DNA of 64,000 bases, from assembly GCA_035516965.1 (NCBI GenBank), contig DATIZR010000041.1, positions 37,308 through 101,307 of the forward strand, written 5' to 3'. This DNA is from Nitrospirota bacterium. GTDB lineage: Bacteria; Nitrospirota; UBA9217. Positions 33,600 to 42,615 of the stretch are shown piece by piece. A program made the translations under genes and the position numbers. The notes under the pieces are model-generated. The model ran no database searches. It was not told the DNA's origin and saw nothing but the letters and a program-made list of their open reading frames with translations. Position 1 is the first letter of the stretch, and every line of letters starts with the position of its first letter.

Positions 33600-34934
33600 A
33601 TGTTCGACTCCTTATCCGGCAAATTAGAGACTGTTTTCAAGAAACTCCGGGGCAGGGGCGTCCTGAAAGAGGACGATGTCAAAGAGGCCCTGCGCGAAGT
33701 GCGGCTCTCGCTGCTCGAGGCCGATGTAAACTTCAAGGTCGTCAAGGACTTCATCGGCCGCGTCCAGGAACGGGCTGTCGGCCAGGAGGTCCTCTCGAGC
33801 CTGACGCCAGGCCAGCAGGTGGTCAAGATCGTCCACGAGGAGCTCGTGGCGCTGCTGGGCGGCACCCAGGCCAAGCTGTTCCTGTCGCCAAATCCGCCCA
33901 CGGTAGTGATGCTGGTCGGTCTGCAGGGGTCTGGCAAGACGACGACCGCGGGAAAGCTCGCGAAGAACTTCAAGAAGGACGGCCGGCGGGTCATGCTCGT
34001 GCCGGCCGATACGAGAAGGCCGGCTGCTGTCCAGCAACTCAAGACCCTGGCAAAGCAGATAGGGGTCGACGCCTATGAATCGGACCAGACCGATCCGGTA
34101 ATCATTTGCCGCGACGCCGTGAAGCAGGCTGCCTCCTCATTATATGAGGTGGTGATCCTCGACACCGCCGGGCGGCTGCAGATCGACGAGCCGCTCATGG
34201 AAGAGCTCCGGCAGGTCAAGGCTGGAGTGAAGCCGCATGAGGTCCTGTTCGTGGCTGATGCCATGACGGGGCAGGAAGCGGTGAACATCGCCTCGAAGTT
34301 CAATGCCGACCTCGGTTTTGACGGGGTGGTGCTGACCAAGCTCGACGGCGACGCGCGCGGCGGCGCGGCCCTTTCTGTCAGGGCCGTGACGGGCAAGCCG
34401 CTCAAGTTCGTGGGCCTGGGCGAGAAGCTCGATGCCCTCGAGCCCTTCCATCCCGACCGGATGGCCTCGCGTATCCTGGGCATGGGCGACGTGCTTTCGC
34501 TCATCGAGAAGGCGCAGGAGACCGTCGACCAGGAAGAGGCGCTCAAGCTTGCGAAGAAGCTCAAAAAGAACTCCTTCGACCTGGACGATTTCCGGAGCCA
34601 GCTCAAGCAGGTGAAGAAGATGGGCGGCATCCAGTCCATCATGGGCATGATCCCGGGACTCGGCAAGATGAGGATGCCCGACTCCGACGTGAGCGAGAAG
34701 GAACTGACCAAAGTCGACGCCATCATCAGCTCCATGACCCCGAAGGAGCGCGCGGACTATACCACGATCAACGGCAGCCGACGGGCGCGTATCGCGAAGG
34801 GCAGCGGCACCCAGGTGCAGGACGTGAACCGGCTCCTCAAGCAGTTCGCCGAGATGCGCAAGATGATGAAGTCTATGACGAGCGGCAAGATGGGAAAGAT
34901 GGGCAGGATGCTGGGCGGCAGGATGCCGTTGTAA
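33600..34934 (+). CDS. ffh: Signal recognition particle protein Ffh
   Basis: 444 residues. The N domain is followed by the G domain with GLQGSGKTTTAGKL (about 107-120), DTAGRL, TKLDGDARGG and GLGEKLDALEPF. The Met-rich M domain (MGGIQSIMGMIPGLGKMRMP and the MRKMMKSM end) binds signal peptides and SRP RNA. It targets nascent membrane proteins to FtsY. ATG 33600 fits the family start; a GTG at 33591 is in frame. First gene of the ffh-rpsP-rimM-trmD-rplS-rnhB-yraN run. Confidence 0.95.
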   Translation: MFDSLSGKLETVFKKLRGRGVLKEDDVKEALREVRLSLLEADVNFKVVKDFIGRVQERAVGQEVLSSLTPGQQVVKIVHEELVALLGGTQAKLFLSPNPPTVVMLVGLQGSGKTTTAGKLAKNFKKDGRRVMLVPADTRRPAAVQQLKTLAKQIGVDAYESDQTDPVIICRDAVKQAASSLYEVVILDTAGRLQIDEPLMEELRQVKAGVKPHEVLFVADAMTGQEAVNIASKFNADLGFDGVVLTKLDGDARGGAALSVRAVTGKPLKFVGLGEKLDALEPFHPDRMASRILGMGDVLSLIEKAQETVDQEEALKLAKKLKKNSFDLDDFRSQLKQVKKMGGIQSIMGMIPGLGKMRMPDSDVSEKELTKVDAIISSMTPKERADYTTINGSRRARIAKGSGTQVQDVNRLLKQFAEMRKMMKSMTSGKMGKMGRMLGGRMPL

Positions 34935-35035
34935 CGGCGAACGAAGAGGAAACGAATATCGAAATCCTAAAAGGTTTTATTGAGAGCTTTGAAATTCGAA
35001 TTTGAGAAATTGCAAGAGAAGAAAGAGGTGAACCA
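34935..35035. repeat. AT-rich spacer with interspersed-repeat words
   Basis: Between ffh and rpsP. It contains words such as GAAATTCGAATTTGAGAAATTGCAA, which recur in altered form at 36595-36695 and 37134-37228. It is sharply lower in GC than the genes around it. Confidence 0.4.
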
Positions 35036-35302
35036 ATGTCAGTAAAGATCAGGCTCAAGAGAATGGGAACGCACAAAAAGCCCTACTACCGGCTCGTGGT
35101 CGCCGATTCCCGTTCGCCCCGCGACGGCCGCTTCATCGAAATGGTCGGTACCTACGACCCGCTCAAGAAGCCGGCGGAGATCAAGGTGGACCAGGCCAAG
35201 GCGCTCGGCTGGCTCAAGAAGGGCGCAACACCGTCCGATACGGTGAAGACCCTGCTCTCCAAAGTCGGCGTGATGAAGCAGTTCGCCGAAGCGGCGAAGT
35301 AG
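35036..35302 (+). CDS. rpsP: Ribosomal protein bS16
   Basis: 88 residues. The conserved start [33 protein letters not shown] and GTYDPLKKP identify S16, a small-subunit assembly protein. AAGAGGTG lies 5 nt before the ATG. The khpA gene often found between rpsP and rimM is absent here. Confidence 0.95.
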   Translation: MSVKIRLKRMGTHKKPYYRLVVADSRSPRDGRFIEMVGTYDPLKKPAEIKVDQAKALGWLKKGATPSDTVKTLLSKVGVMKQFAEAAK

Positions 35303-35340
35303 CCTTAGTCCAGGCATTCGAACCTCAGCTGACTGCGTTT

Positions 35341-35844
35341 ATGCTCATCACCATCGGCAAGGCGGTCAAGCCCTTTGGCGTCAAAGGCGAGATGAAGATC
35401 GAGCCGATGACCGATTTCCCGGAACGCTTCCAGGGACTGCAGCGCGCGTATCTCGTGTCTCCCGCAGGCCGCGAGCTTGCCTGCGAGATCCGTTCGGTCC
35501 GTTATGCCGGCGGTGTTCCCTACCTGCTCTTCAGCGGCTATGAGACGCCCGAGAAGGCGAAAGAGCTGAATGGCTGGTTCATCAAGGTGCCCGAAGCGGA
35601 GGCGGTCGCCCTCCCCGAAGGTTCCTACTACTGGTTCGAACTGATCGGGATGGAGGTCCTCTCCGAAAGCGGCGAGAAGCTCGGCAGGATCGTCGAAATC
35701 TTTCAGACGGGCAGCAATGACGTGTATGTCATGAAGCAGGGGAAGAAGGAGACCTACCTCCCCGCGACGAAGGAAATCATCAAACACGTGGACCGGACAC
35801 ACAAGCGGATGGTCATCCATATCCTTGACGGCTTGCTGGAATGA
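35341..35844 (+). CDS. rimM: 16S rRNA processing factor RimM
   Basis: 167 residues. The N-terminal RimM barrel (IGKAVKPFGVKGEMKIEPMTDFPERF) is followed by the PRC-like C-terminal domain (YWFELIGMEVLSESGEKLGRIVEIFQTGSNDVYVM). It binds uS19 during 30S head maturation. Its stop overlaps the trmD start by 4 bases, the usual coupled arrangement. Confidence 0.95.
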   Translation: MLITIGKAVKPFGVKGEMKIEPMTDFPERFQGLQRAYLVSPAGRELACEIRSVRYAGGVPYLLFSGYETPEKAKELNGWFIKVPEAEAVALPEGSYYWFELIGMEVLSESGEKLGRIVEIFQTGSNDVYVMKQGKKETYLPATKEIIKHVDRTHKRMVIHILDGLLE

Positions 35845-36623
35845 CCCCGGCCATGCGCATATTGAACTTCGAGGTGCTCACCCTGTTCCCCGGTCTCCTT
35901 TCGGGACCGCTGAACGAGAGCATCCTGAAGCGCGGCAGGGAAAAAGGGCTCCTGAACGTCGCGGTCCGGAACATCCGCGACTATACGGAAGACAAACACA
36001 AGACCGCGGATGACAGCCCCTACGGCGGCGGCGCGGGAATGGTGCTGAAGCCCGAGCCGATCTTCAGGGCTTTCGAGGCGCTCAAGGCAGAGCATCCTCA
36101 TGATCAGTACCTGATGATCCTGTTGTCACCCCAGGGGAGGATCTTCGATCAGAAGAGGGCCGAAGAGCTCTCCGGGGAACAGCGACGGATCGTCCTGCTC
36201 TGCGGCCACTACGAAGCGATCGACGAACGGGTGATCGATGCGCTGGTCGATGAAGAGCTCTCCATCGGCGATTATGTACTGACCGGCGGCGAGATTGCCG
36301 CCCTGGCCGTGATCGACGCGGCGGCGCGGCTGCTGCCCGGCGTGCTCGGCGACGAAGAGTCGGCATACCGGGATTCCTTCGGAGAAGGCCTGCTGGACCA
36401 TCCCCATTACACGCGGCCTGCGGAGTTCCGAGGCAGGAAAGTGCCGGACGTGCTGCTCTCCGGGAATCACGCGGAGATCGATAAGTGGCGGCGCAGGGAG
36501 GCTCTCCGGGCCACGCTCGTGAAGAGGCCTGACCTGCTGGAGACCGCCGAACTGACCGGGGAAGACCGGGAAATACTGGAAACGCTCAAACAAGAATTTA
36601 AAATTGCAAATGGGAAATCGTAA
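35841..36623 (+). CDS. trmD: tRNA (guanine-37-N1)-methyltransferase TrmD
   Basis: 260 residues of SPOUT fold: FEVLTLFPGLL, DSPYGGGAGMVLKPEPIF, LLCGHYEAIDERV, IGDYVLTGGE, and the C-terminal helical domain with HPHYTRPAEFRG. It makes m1G37 and prevents frameshifting. The start is ATG 35841 overlapping rimM; ATG 35853 is also possible. The last 10-12 residues (EFKIANGKS) are encoded by AT-rich repeat-like DNA, so the tail appears to have been created by an intergenic element running into the gene. Confidence 0.95.
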   Translation: MTPAMRILNFEVLTLFPGLLSGPLNESILKRGREKGLLNVAVRNIRDYTEDKHKTADDSPYGGGAGMVLKPEPIFRAFEALKAEHPHDQYLMILLSPQGRIFDQKRAEELSGEQRRIVLLCGHYEAIDERVIDALVDEELSIGDYVLTGGEIAALAVIDAAARLLPGVLGDEESAYRDSFGEGLLDHPHYTRPAEFRGRKVPDVLLSGNHAEIDKWRRREALRATLVKRPDLLETAELTGEDREILETLKQEFKIANGKS

Positions 36624-36695
36624 CATGAAGCAAGTATTTTCAATTTGAAATTTTCAATGTACCTTTTGCGATTTTTAATGTCATTTTTGATTTTA
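36590..36695. repeat. AT-rich palindromic element overlapping the trmD end
   Basis: Words such as AATTTAAAATTGCAAATGGG and TTTCAATTTGAAATTTTCAA, with an opposing CCTTTTGCGATTTTTAATG segment, form a degenerate palindromic block. It begins inside the last codons of trmD and fills the trmD-rplS gap. Confidence 0.5.
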
Positions 36696-36708
36696 GGGGA
36701 GGTCCGCA

Positions 36709-37104
36709 ATGAACATCATTCAGTCGTTGGAAAAGGCACAGGTCAAGGAAGGCATCCCGAGCTTCCGCGTGGGTGACACCATCCGCGTGCACGCAAAGGT
36801 CGTCGAAGGCGATAAGGAAAGGATCCAGGTGTACGAGGGCGTGGTGATCGGCCGCCAGGGCGCCGGGGCGCGCGAAGTGATCCGCGTCAGGAAGCTTTCC
36901 TATGGCGTGGGCGTCGAGAGACTCTTCCCCCTGCACTCGCCCATGATTGACAAGATCGAGCTTGCGAAACAGGGCAAGGTCCGGAGAGCGAAGCTCTACT
37001 TCCTGCGCGAACTGCGCGGCAAGGCCGCGAGGATCAAGGAGAAGGAGCGGGCGCTGGCCTCGGCTGCGGGTGCGACGACGGAAACGGCAGCAGAGTCGAA
37101 ATAA
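36709..37104 (+). CDS. rplS: Ribosomal protein bL19
   Basis: 131 residues. [36 protein letters not shown] and [19 protein letters not shown] are the conserved L19 core at the 30S-50S interface. The Ala/Thr-rich C-terminal extension is variable in the family. GGGGAGG precedes the ATG. Confidence 0.95.
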   Translation: MNIIQSLEKAQVKEGIPSFRVGDTIRVHAKVVEGDKERIQVYEGVVIGRQGAGAREVIRVRKLSYGVGVERLFPLHSPMIDKIELAKQGKVRRAKLYFLRELRGKAARIKEKERALASAAGATTETAAESK

Positions 37105-37133
37105 GCCGGCACGCCCTCCATTCCCGGCAACAG

Positions 37134-37228
37134 GCACCCGATAAATCCCAAACGACGAATGGGCATCCAACGGTCAAGGTTGGAACTTATTTGAGATTTG
37201 GGATTTGTCGTTTGCAATTTTTCACGGG
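37134..37228. repeat. Imperfect inverted repeat between rplS and rnhB
   Basis: AAATCCCAAACGACGAA on the left opposes GATTTGGGATTTGTCGTTTG on the right, giving a long imperfect hairpin of AT-rich character. It resembles the elements at 34935 and 36590. Confidence 0.5.
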
Positions 37229-37237
37229 GAGGTCACT

Positions 37238-37930
37238 ATGCCCAAAAACCGGCGCGGCAAGGAAGGACCCCGTCACCATGCTTCCGATGACCTCTTCGGA
37301 GACGACCTGGCATGCGACCCGTTGTCCTTTGAACGAAGCGCTCAGGCGTCCGGGTTTTCGCTTATCGCGGGTCTCGATGAGGCGGGCAGGGGCCCGCTGG
37401 CAGGCCCCGTCGTCGCGGCAGCGGTCATTCTTCCCCCCGGCCTTTCGATCCCCGGCCTGACCGATTCGAAGCAGGTGCCTGAGGCGGAGCGGGAACGGCT
37501 GTTCGACGTGATCCGTCAGCAGGCTGTCAGCTACGGCGTCGGGACCGCGGACGAAGCGACGATCGACGAAGTGAACATTCTCCAGGCCACGATCATCGCG
37601 ATGGAACGGGCGCTCGCGGCAATGGCCCCCCGGCCGGACTACCTGCTGCTCGACGCGATCACGCTGCCCCGCGTGGCGCTTCCCCAGAAACCGCTCATCA
37701 AGGGCGACAGCCGCAGCTCCAGCATTGCCGCCGCCTCGATCCTGGCAAAGGTGACTCGGGACCGGCTGATGTTCGGACTGCATCAGAAATATCCCCAGTA
37801 CAACTTCCAGAAGCACAAGGGCTATGGCACCAGAGAGCATCTCGCGCTCCTGCGGGAGCACGGGCCCTGCGCGGCGCACCGGAAAAGTTTCTCTCCCGTC
37901 GCGGAGATGCTGCGGGGCTGCGTCCGGTGA
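37238..37930 (+). CDS. rnhB: Ribonuclease HII
   Basis: 230 residues. The metal-binding acids lie in AGLDEAGRGPLAGPVVAAAV, YLLLDAITL and the downstream KGDSRSSSIAAASILAKVTRD; HKGYGTREHLALLREHGPCAAHRKSF is the C-terminal signature. It cleaves RNA in RNA-DNA hybrids and misincorporated ribonucleotides. The N-terminus carries about 40 extra, mostly polar residues. A strong GGGGAGG lies 8 nt before ATG 37238. Overlaps yraN by 4 bases. Confidence 0.95.
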   Translation: MPKNRRGKEGPRHHASDDLFGDDLACDPLSFERSAQASGFSLIAGLDEAGRGPLAGPVVAAAVILPPGLSIPGLTDSKQVPEAERERLFDVIRQQAVSYGVGTADEATIDEVNILQATIIAMERALAAMAPRPDYLLLDAITLPRVALPQKPLIKGDSRSSSIAAASILAKVTRDRLMFGLHQKYPQYNFQKHKGYGTREHLALLREHGPCAAHRKSFSPVAEMLRGCVR

Positions 37931-38301
37931 GCCTGCTCAAGAAGTTACTGGGCAGTGAAGGCGAAGACAGGGCTGCGAAGTTCCTCGCCAGACAGGGCTA
38001 CCGGATCCTGGAGCGGAATTACCGCACGCCAAGCGGCGAGATCGACCTGATCGCGCTGGACAAGGACACGCTGGTGTTCGTCGAGGTGAAGACCAGGACC
38101 ACCCATGCTTTCGGCGCTCCTGAACTCGCGGTCAATGACCGGAAGCAGGGCAGGATGACAAGGGCCGCGCTGGGATACCTTAAATACAAGAAGCTTCACC
38201 AGATGCCCTGCCGGTTCGATGTGGTCGCCATTTCAAAAGACAGGGACCAGGAGCTGAAACTGATCCGGAACGCCTTCGAGATGGACCGGACGAATCTTTA
38301 A
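37927..38301 (+). CDS. yraN: YraN-family putative endonuclease (UPF0102)
   Basis: 124 residues starting with GTG. A PD-(D/E)XK-like core is visible: GEDRAAKFLARQGYRILERNYRTPSGEIDLIALDKDTLVFVEVKTR, with the E-x-K pair in VEVKTR. Activity is not well established in the family. It overlaps rnhB and commonly accompanies it. Confidence 0.9.
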   Translation: MSLLKKLLGSEGEDRAAKFLARQGYRILERNYRTPSGEIDLIALDKDTLVFVEVKTRTTHAFGAPELAVNDRKQGRMTRAALGYLKYKKLHQMPCRFDVVAISKDRDQELKLIRNAFEMDRTNL

Positions 38302-38444
38302 GACCGCGCTTCGAAGGGCAGGCACTTGATCAGAAACAAGCACGCAGAGCAGCTCCCCCCGTCCGGTTCGTGTAATCGAGCAGCGGGGTCGTATTGGTAA
38401 TCGGGAATCATTCCCCGCGGGATCTGTTCGGTCCGGAGGTTGCC

Positions 38445-38903
38445 ATGATCGATCTACTCAGGAAAATCCATCTCTTTGAGACCCTGACCGGGCAGGAACT
38501 GCGGCAGATCGAGAAGATCTGCGTCCGCGAGAGCCATGCGAAGGACACGATGATGTTCTTCGAAGGCGATCCGGGGAATCGCTGCTACGTCATCATCCGG
38601 GGCGAAGTGCGCATCAGTAAATTCATCCCGAACATCGGCGAGGAAGCCCTGGCGGTGCTCAAGGCCGGCGACTATTTCGGCGAGATGGCCCTGATCGACA
38701 ATTTCCCGCGGTCGGCCCATGCCATTGCGAACACGGAAATCGAGGTCCTTGCCGTAAACAAGTCCGATTTGGATAAGATACTGATCATGGACCGGGATCT
38801 GGGCTACAAGTTGCTCTGGTCGTTCACCCGGACACTGTCGAAGCGGCTCAGGGAGACGAATGACAAGCTGGCGGGCTTTCTCGCCATGTCCGGAGGGTTC
38901 TGA
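38445..38903 (+). CDS. Cyclic-nucleotide-binding domain protein
   Basis: 152 residues with a single CRP-type cNMP-binding fold: FFEGDPGNRCYVIIRGEVRISK, AVLKAGDYFGEMALIDNFPRSAHAIA (phosphate-binding cassette) and a C-terminal helix (TLSKRLRETNDKLAGFLA). There is no DNA-binding domain, so it is a stand-alone ligand-binding regulator or acts through partners. GGAGG precedes ATG 38445. The gene stands between yraN and rimO. Confidence 0.85.
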   Translation: MIDLLRKIHLFETLTGQELRQIEKICVRESHAKDTMMFFEGDPGNRCYVIIRGEVRISKFIPNIGEEALAVLKAGDYFGEMALIDNFPRSAHAIANTEIEVLAVNKSDLDKILIMDRDLGYKLLWSFTRTLSKRLRETNDKLAGFLAMSGGF

Positions 38904-38976
38904 CCACTTCTCTGTTGCCGCCGGCCAGCTCCCGTGGTATAGTATCCCACCGCTCTCTTTTTCTGCAACGGTATCG

Positions 38977-40326
38977 GTGACAGCAAAACCCTATAAAATA
39001 GGCATGGTGAGCTTGGGCTGCCCCAAGAACCAGGTGGATGCCGAGCAGATGCTTGGCGTGCTGGCAGACTCCGGCTTCGAAATAACCCCGGAGCAGAACG
39101 AGGCGGACATCATCGTCGTGAACACTTGCGGCTTCATCGGGTCCGCCAAGGAAGAATCCATCGAAGCGATCCTCGAGGCTGCGAAGATGAAGAAAGAGGG
39201 CAGGTGCTCGAAGGTGATCGTCGCCGGGTGCCTCGCCCAGCGGTACCGGGACGAACTGCTGAAAGAGCTGCCGGAAGCCGACGCGATCATCGGCACGGCG
39301 GAGATCGGCCGCATCGGCGAAATCTGCAGGACGACGCTCGGCGGGAGCGGACGGGTCCTGGAAGTGTCGTCGCCGGCCATGGTCTACGGCCTTCCCCGCC
39401 TGAGCACGACGCCGCGCCATTACCGCTACCTCAAGATCGCTGAAGGCTGCAGCAACCGCTGCTCCTATTGCGCCATCCCGATCATCCGGGGCAATTTCAC
39501 GAGCCGCCCCTTTGTCTCCATTCTTGACGAGGCAAAAATGCTCGCCGATGACGGGGCAAAGGAGCTCGTTCTGCTTGCCCAGGATTCCACGGCCTACCGC
39601 GACGGCGAAGCCGGCCTTGCGCTGCTGCTCGAAAGTCTGACGAGGGTCCCCGGGGTAGAATGGGTGCGGCTCATGTACGCCTATCCCGGCAGGATCAGCC
39701 GCGAGCTCATGGCCGTGATGGCGGGAAATGAGAAGATCTGCAAGTATCTCGATATGCCGATCCAGCATTTCGACGATAAGGTGCTTGCAGCAATGAACCG
39801 AAAAGGGACATCAAAGGACGTCCGGGCAACGATCGAAGAGCTGCGCAAGCGCGTACCCGGGATCGCACTCCGTACGTCGCTCATCGTGGGATTCCCCGGT
39901 GAGACCGAGGCCGCGTTCAAGCGGCTGTTTGCCTTCGTGAAGGAGGCGGAGTTCGAACACCTGGGAGTCTTCCCCTTTTCGCCGGAGGAAGGTACGCCCG
40001 CAAGCAGGCTGAAGCCCCAGGTGCCGGCCGACAGCGCTGCCGAACGGCTTGACCGGTTGATGAAAGCCCAGGCGAAGGTATCGCTCAGGAAAAACCGGGC
40101 GCTCATCGGCACCCGGCACCGGGTATTGATCGACGGCATGGAGGACCTCGCGCTCATGGGCCGGCTTTCGACGCAGGCCCCGGAGATTGACGGGGTCGTG
40201 TATCTCTCGGAGACCGAGGCAGAGCCGGGAGAATTCGTGGAGGTGACGATCACGGACGCGAAAGAGTACGATCTGATGGGCGAAGCCTCGTCACATGCCG
40301 CAGGGCACTCGGAGAGACTTGAATAA
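38977..40326 (+). CDS. rimO: uS12 methylthiotransferase RimO
   Basis: 449 residues. The N-terminal MTTase domain (GMVSLGCPKNQVDAEQMLG, VNTCGF, VIVAGCLAQRY) binds a [4Fe-4S] cluster. The radical SAM domain has EGCSNRCSYCAIPIIRG, and the C-terminal TRAM domain is present. It adds methylthio to Asp of ribosomal protein S12. GTG 38977 is chosen because the domain starts about 8 residues later; the upstream frame to 38860 overlaps the preceding gene. No strong ribosome site is seen. Confidence 0.9.
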   Translation: MTAKPYKIGMVSLGCPKNQVDAEQMLGVLADSGFEITPEQNEADIIVVNTCGFIGSAKEESIEAILEAAKMKKEGRCSKVIVAGCLAQRYRDELLKELPEADAIIGTAEIGRIGEICRTTLGGSGRVLEVSSPAMVYGLPRLSTTPRHYRYLKIAEGCSNRCSYCAIPIIRGNFTSRPFVSILDEAKMLADDGAKELVLLAQDSTAYRDGEAGLALLLESLTRVPGVEWVRLMYAYPGRISRELMAVMAGNEKICKYLDMPIQHFDDKVLAAMNRKGTSKDVRATIEELRKRVPGIALRTSLIVGFPGETEAAFKRLFAFVKEAEFEHLGVFPFSPEEGTPASRLKPQVPADSAAERLDRLMKAQAKVSLRKNRALIGTRHRVLIDGMEDLALMGRLSTQAPEIDGVVYLSETEAEPGEFVEVTITDAKEYDLMGEASSHAAGHSERLE

Positions 40327-40447
40327 TACGAACGACAGGACACGCGGCCCCGGCCAAATCGTTTTTACTGCATAACCAGCTTGTTCCGATTTACTCGGGT
40401 ACGTTTTTGACTCTTTGGCAATATTATAGTAGTTCGAAAGGGACTGT

Positions 40448-41656
40448 ATGGATATCAACAATCACGCAGGAGATGCACCGAACAGTGAAGAGAACTTCGC
40501 CGAAATGTTCGAACAAAGCTTCAAAAAGCTGGGAAAGCTCGGACCCGGCCAGATGGTCGAGACCGTGATCGTCAAGATCAGCCCGGAATGGATCTTTCTC
40601 GATCTCGGCGGCAAGGGCGAAGGTTACCTGGACCGGAAAGAGCTGACGGACGAAGCGGGAAACATCAGCGTCCGTGAAGGCGATACGATCCGCGCTTATT
40701 TCGTGTCGTCGAACAACAACGAGATGCATTTCACCACGAAGATCGGGTCCGGCCCGGGAAAGCAGAGCCAGATCGAGGACGCCTGGAGGAACCATGTCCC
40801 CGTCGAGGGAACGTTCGCGAAGGAGATCAAGGGCGGCTTCGAGATCAAGATCGGCGGCTCGGTGCGGGCCTTCTGCCCCTTCTCGCAGTCGGGCATCCGG
40901 CGCGGCGAGAACCAGGCAGACTATATCGGCAGGTCGTTCCCGTTCATGATCATGGAGTACAGCGAGGACGGCAGGAATATCGTTCTCTCACGCAGGCCGA
41001 TCCTCGAGGAGGAGAAGCGGAGCAGGACGGAAGCGCTCAGGGCTGAACTCAAGGAAGGCATGAAGGTCAAAGGCAAGGTGACATCGATCCAGACGTTCGG
41101 GGCATTCATCGATATCGGCGGGATAGAAGGCCTGCTCCCGATATCCGAGATCAGCTACAGCAGAACCGAGAAGGTGAGCGATATCCTTTCGAATGGGCAG
41201 GATGTTGAAGTGATCCTCAAGAAGCTTGACTGGGAGAACAACAGGTTTTCCTTCAGCCTGAAGGACACCCTGCCGGACCCCTGGGACCAGGTCGTGGAAG
41301 CCTATCCCGCGGGCTCCTATCATTCCGGCAAGGTTGCGCGGCTCGCCCCCTTTGGCGCCTTCGTGACGCTGAAGGAAGGCGTTGACGGCCTGGTCCACAT
41401 CTCAAAGCTGGGGGCGGGCAGGAAGATCAACCATCCCCGCGAGGTGCTGAAGGAAGGACAGGAAGTTGAGGTGAAGATCGAGGCCGTTGACCGCGCGGCC
41501 AGGAAGCTGTCACTCTCGCTCGCCGAGATCAGCCGCGCCGCAGAGGAGGAAGCTGAAACGATCAGGGAGTTCCGGCAGAAGGAGTCCTCTGCGCCCCAGG
41601 CCATGGGGTCGCTGGGCGAGATGCTGAAGGCCAAAATGGACCAGAAAAAGAACTAA
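40448..41656 (+). CDS. S1-domain RNA-binding protein (four S1 units)
   Basis: 402 residues. An acidic N-terminus is followed by about four S1 beta-barrels (starting near residues 33, 117, 200 and 284). The last two are the most canonical (GMKVKGKVTSIQTFGAFIDIGGIEGLLPISEIS; GSYHSGKVARLAPFGAFVTLKEGVDGLVHIS). It is shorter than six-domain ribosomal S1 and resembles the four-domain S1 homologues of various phyla. Likely binds mRNA at the ribosome or acts in RNA turnover. It ends at a strong terminator. Confidence 0.85.
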   Translation: MDINNHAGDAPNSEENFAEMFEQSFKKLGKLGPGQMVETVIVKISPEWIFLDLGGKGEGYLDRKELTDEAGNISVREGDTIRAYFVSSNNNEMHFTTKIGSGPGKQSQIEDAWRNHVPVEGTFAKEIKGGFEIKIGGSVRAFCPFSQSGIRRGENQADYIGRSFPFMIMEYSEDGRNIVLSRRPILEEEKRSRTEALRAELKEGMKVKGKVTSIQTFGAFIDIGGIEGLLPISEISYSRTEKVSDILSNGQDVEVILKKLDWENNRFSFSLKDTLPDPWDQVVEAYPAGSYHSGKVARLAPFGAFVTLKEGVDGLVHISKLGAGRKINHPREVLKEGQEVEVKIEAVDRAARKLSLSLAEISRAAEEEAETIREFRQKESSAPQAMGSLGEMLKAKMDQKKN

Positions 41657-41673
41657 GAACCCCTCGCCAATGC

Positions 41674-41708
41674 AAACAGCCGCTGTCCTCCTGACAGCGG
41701 CTGTTTTA
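41674..41708 (+). terminator. Terminator after the S1 gene
   Basis: AACAGCCGCTGTC and GACAGCGGCTGTT form a 13-bp stem with a CTCCT loop, followed by TTTAT. Confidence 0.9.
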
Positions 41709-41813
41709 TCTTCGATTTCAATTTCTTCTTTTCATTTACCGGTGCTTGGAGTACAGTTCCCCATGCCCATTTGTCCGGGCATATTCTCTCATTCCCTCAC
41801 GGGGAGGCCTACC

Positions 41814-42350
41814 ATGAAGAAAGCGGTCTTACTCTTTCTGTTGACCCTTGTCGTCGGCTGCGGACCCATTGTCCGTCATGAATTTCACGGACAGATGGTC
41901 GAGCTCAAGGAGCAGAACGATGTCATTGCTGTCGCGGACAGGCTGTTCATCTGCACGGATAACCGTGACTGGCTCTGTGTGAGGGATGTCTTCGCTCCTG
42001 AAGTCCTTTTTGATATGACCTCGCTTGCCGGGGGCCGGCCCGAGACAAGGACTCCCGCCCAGATCACCGACGCATGGGACCAGGGCCTGAAGAGCCTCAA
42101 GGCGATCCATCACCAGGCGGGAAACTACCAGACCGCGATCAAAGGGAACGAGGCCGATCTGTTCTGCTACGGCATAGCCTTCCACTATCTGCCGAACCCC
42201 ACGAACCAGAACACTCGAACCTTTGTAGGCAGCTACAATTTTCATCTGGTGAAAGGAGCCTCTGGCTGGAAGATAGACCGGTTCAAATACAACCTGAAGT
42301 TCATTGACGGGAACAAGGATCTGGAAGGCTCGGCAGCGAAGGGGTCGTGA
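41814..42350 (+). CDS. SnoaL-like (NTF2-fold) lipoprotein
   Basis: 178 residues. The start is ATG 41814 behind GGGGAGG; the frame open from 41670 crosses the terminator. The lipobox is VVGC (Cys16). The mature part (VIAVADRLFICTDNRDWLCVRDVFAPEVLFDMTSLAGG, later GSYNFHLVKGASGWKIDRFKYNLKF) follows the SnoaL/NTF2 cone pattern, a small-molecule pocket fold. Ligand unknown. Confidence 0.75.
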   Translation: MKKAVLLFLLTLVVGCGPIVRHEFHGQMVELKEQNDVIAVADRLFICTDNRDWLCVRDVFAPEVLFDMTSLAGGRPETRTPAQITDAWDQGLKSLKAIHHQAGNYQTAIKGNEADLFCYGIAFHYLPNPTNQNTRTFVGSYNFHLVKGASGWKIDRFKYNLKFIDGNKDLEGSAAKGS

Positions 42351-42615
42351 CACCGGGACAGGACGGCGAAGCGTCGGTCAATCGATCCGCCGGTTCGTTC
42401 GATGCTCAAAAAAAATTAGAGATGAAGAGCTGTGCATCGGAGGGGGTCATTGTTTTGAGGTCTGCCCTTTAGGTTTTCTTCTCACTGATCGGCTACCAGT
42501 CCAAGGTCGTCGCTCCGGACAGAGCATCCCCCCCCTCAAGCCATCAACCGGGAGAGCGGGAGGGAATAAGAAATTGAACTTGTCCTGCGCGGACTTGAAA
42601 CCGTCTCCTCAGGAA
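42351..42615. other. Convergent spacer, nothing seen
   Basis: 265 bases between the SnoaL-like gene and the DUF1761 gene end. I see no terminator hairpin with a T run and no supported frame. Confidence 0.4.
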
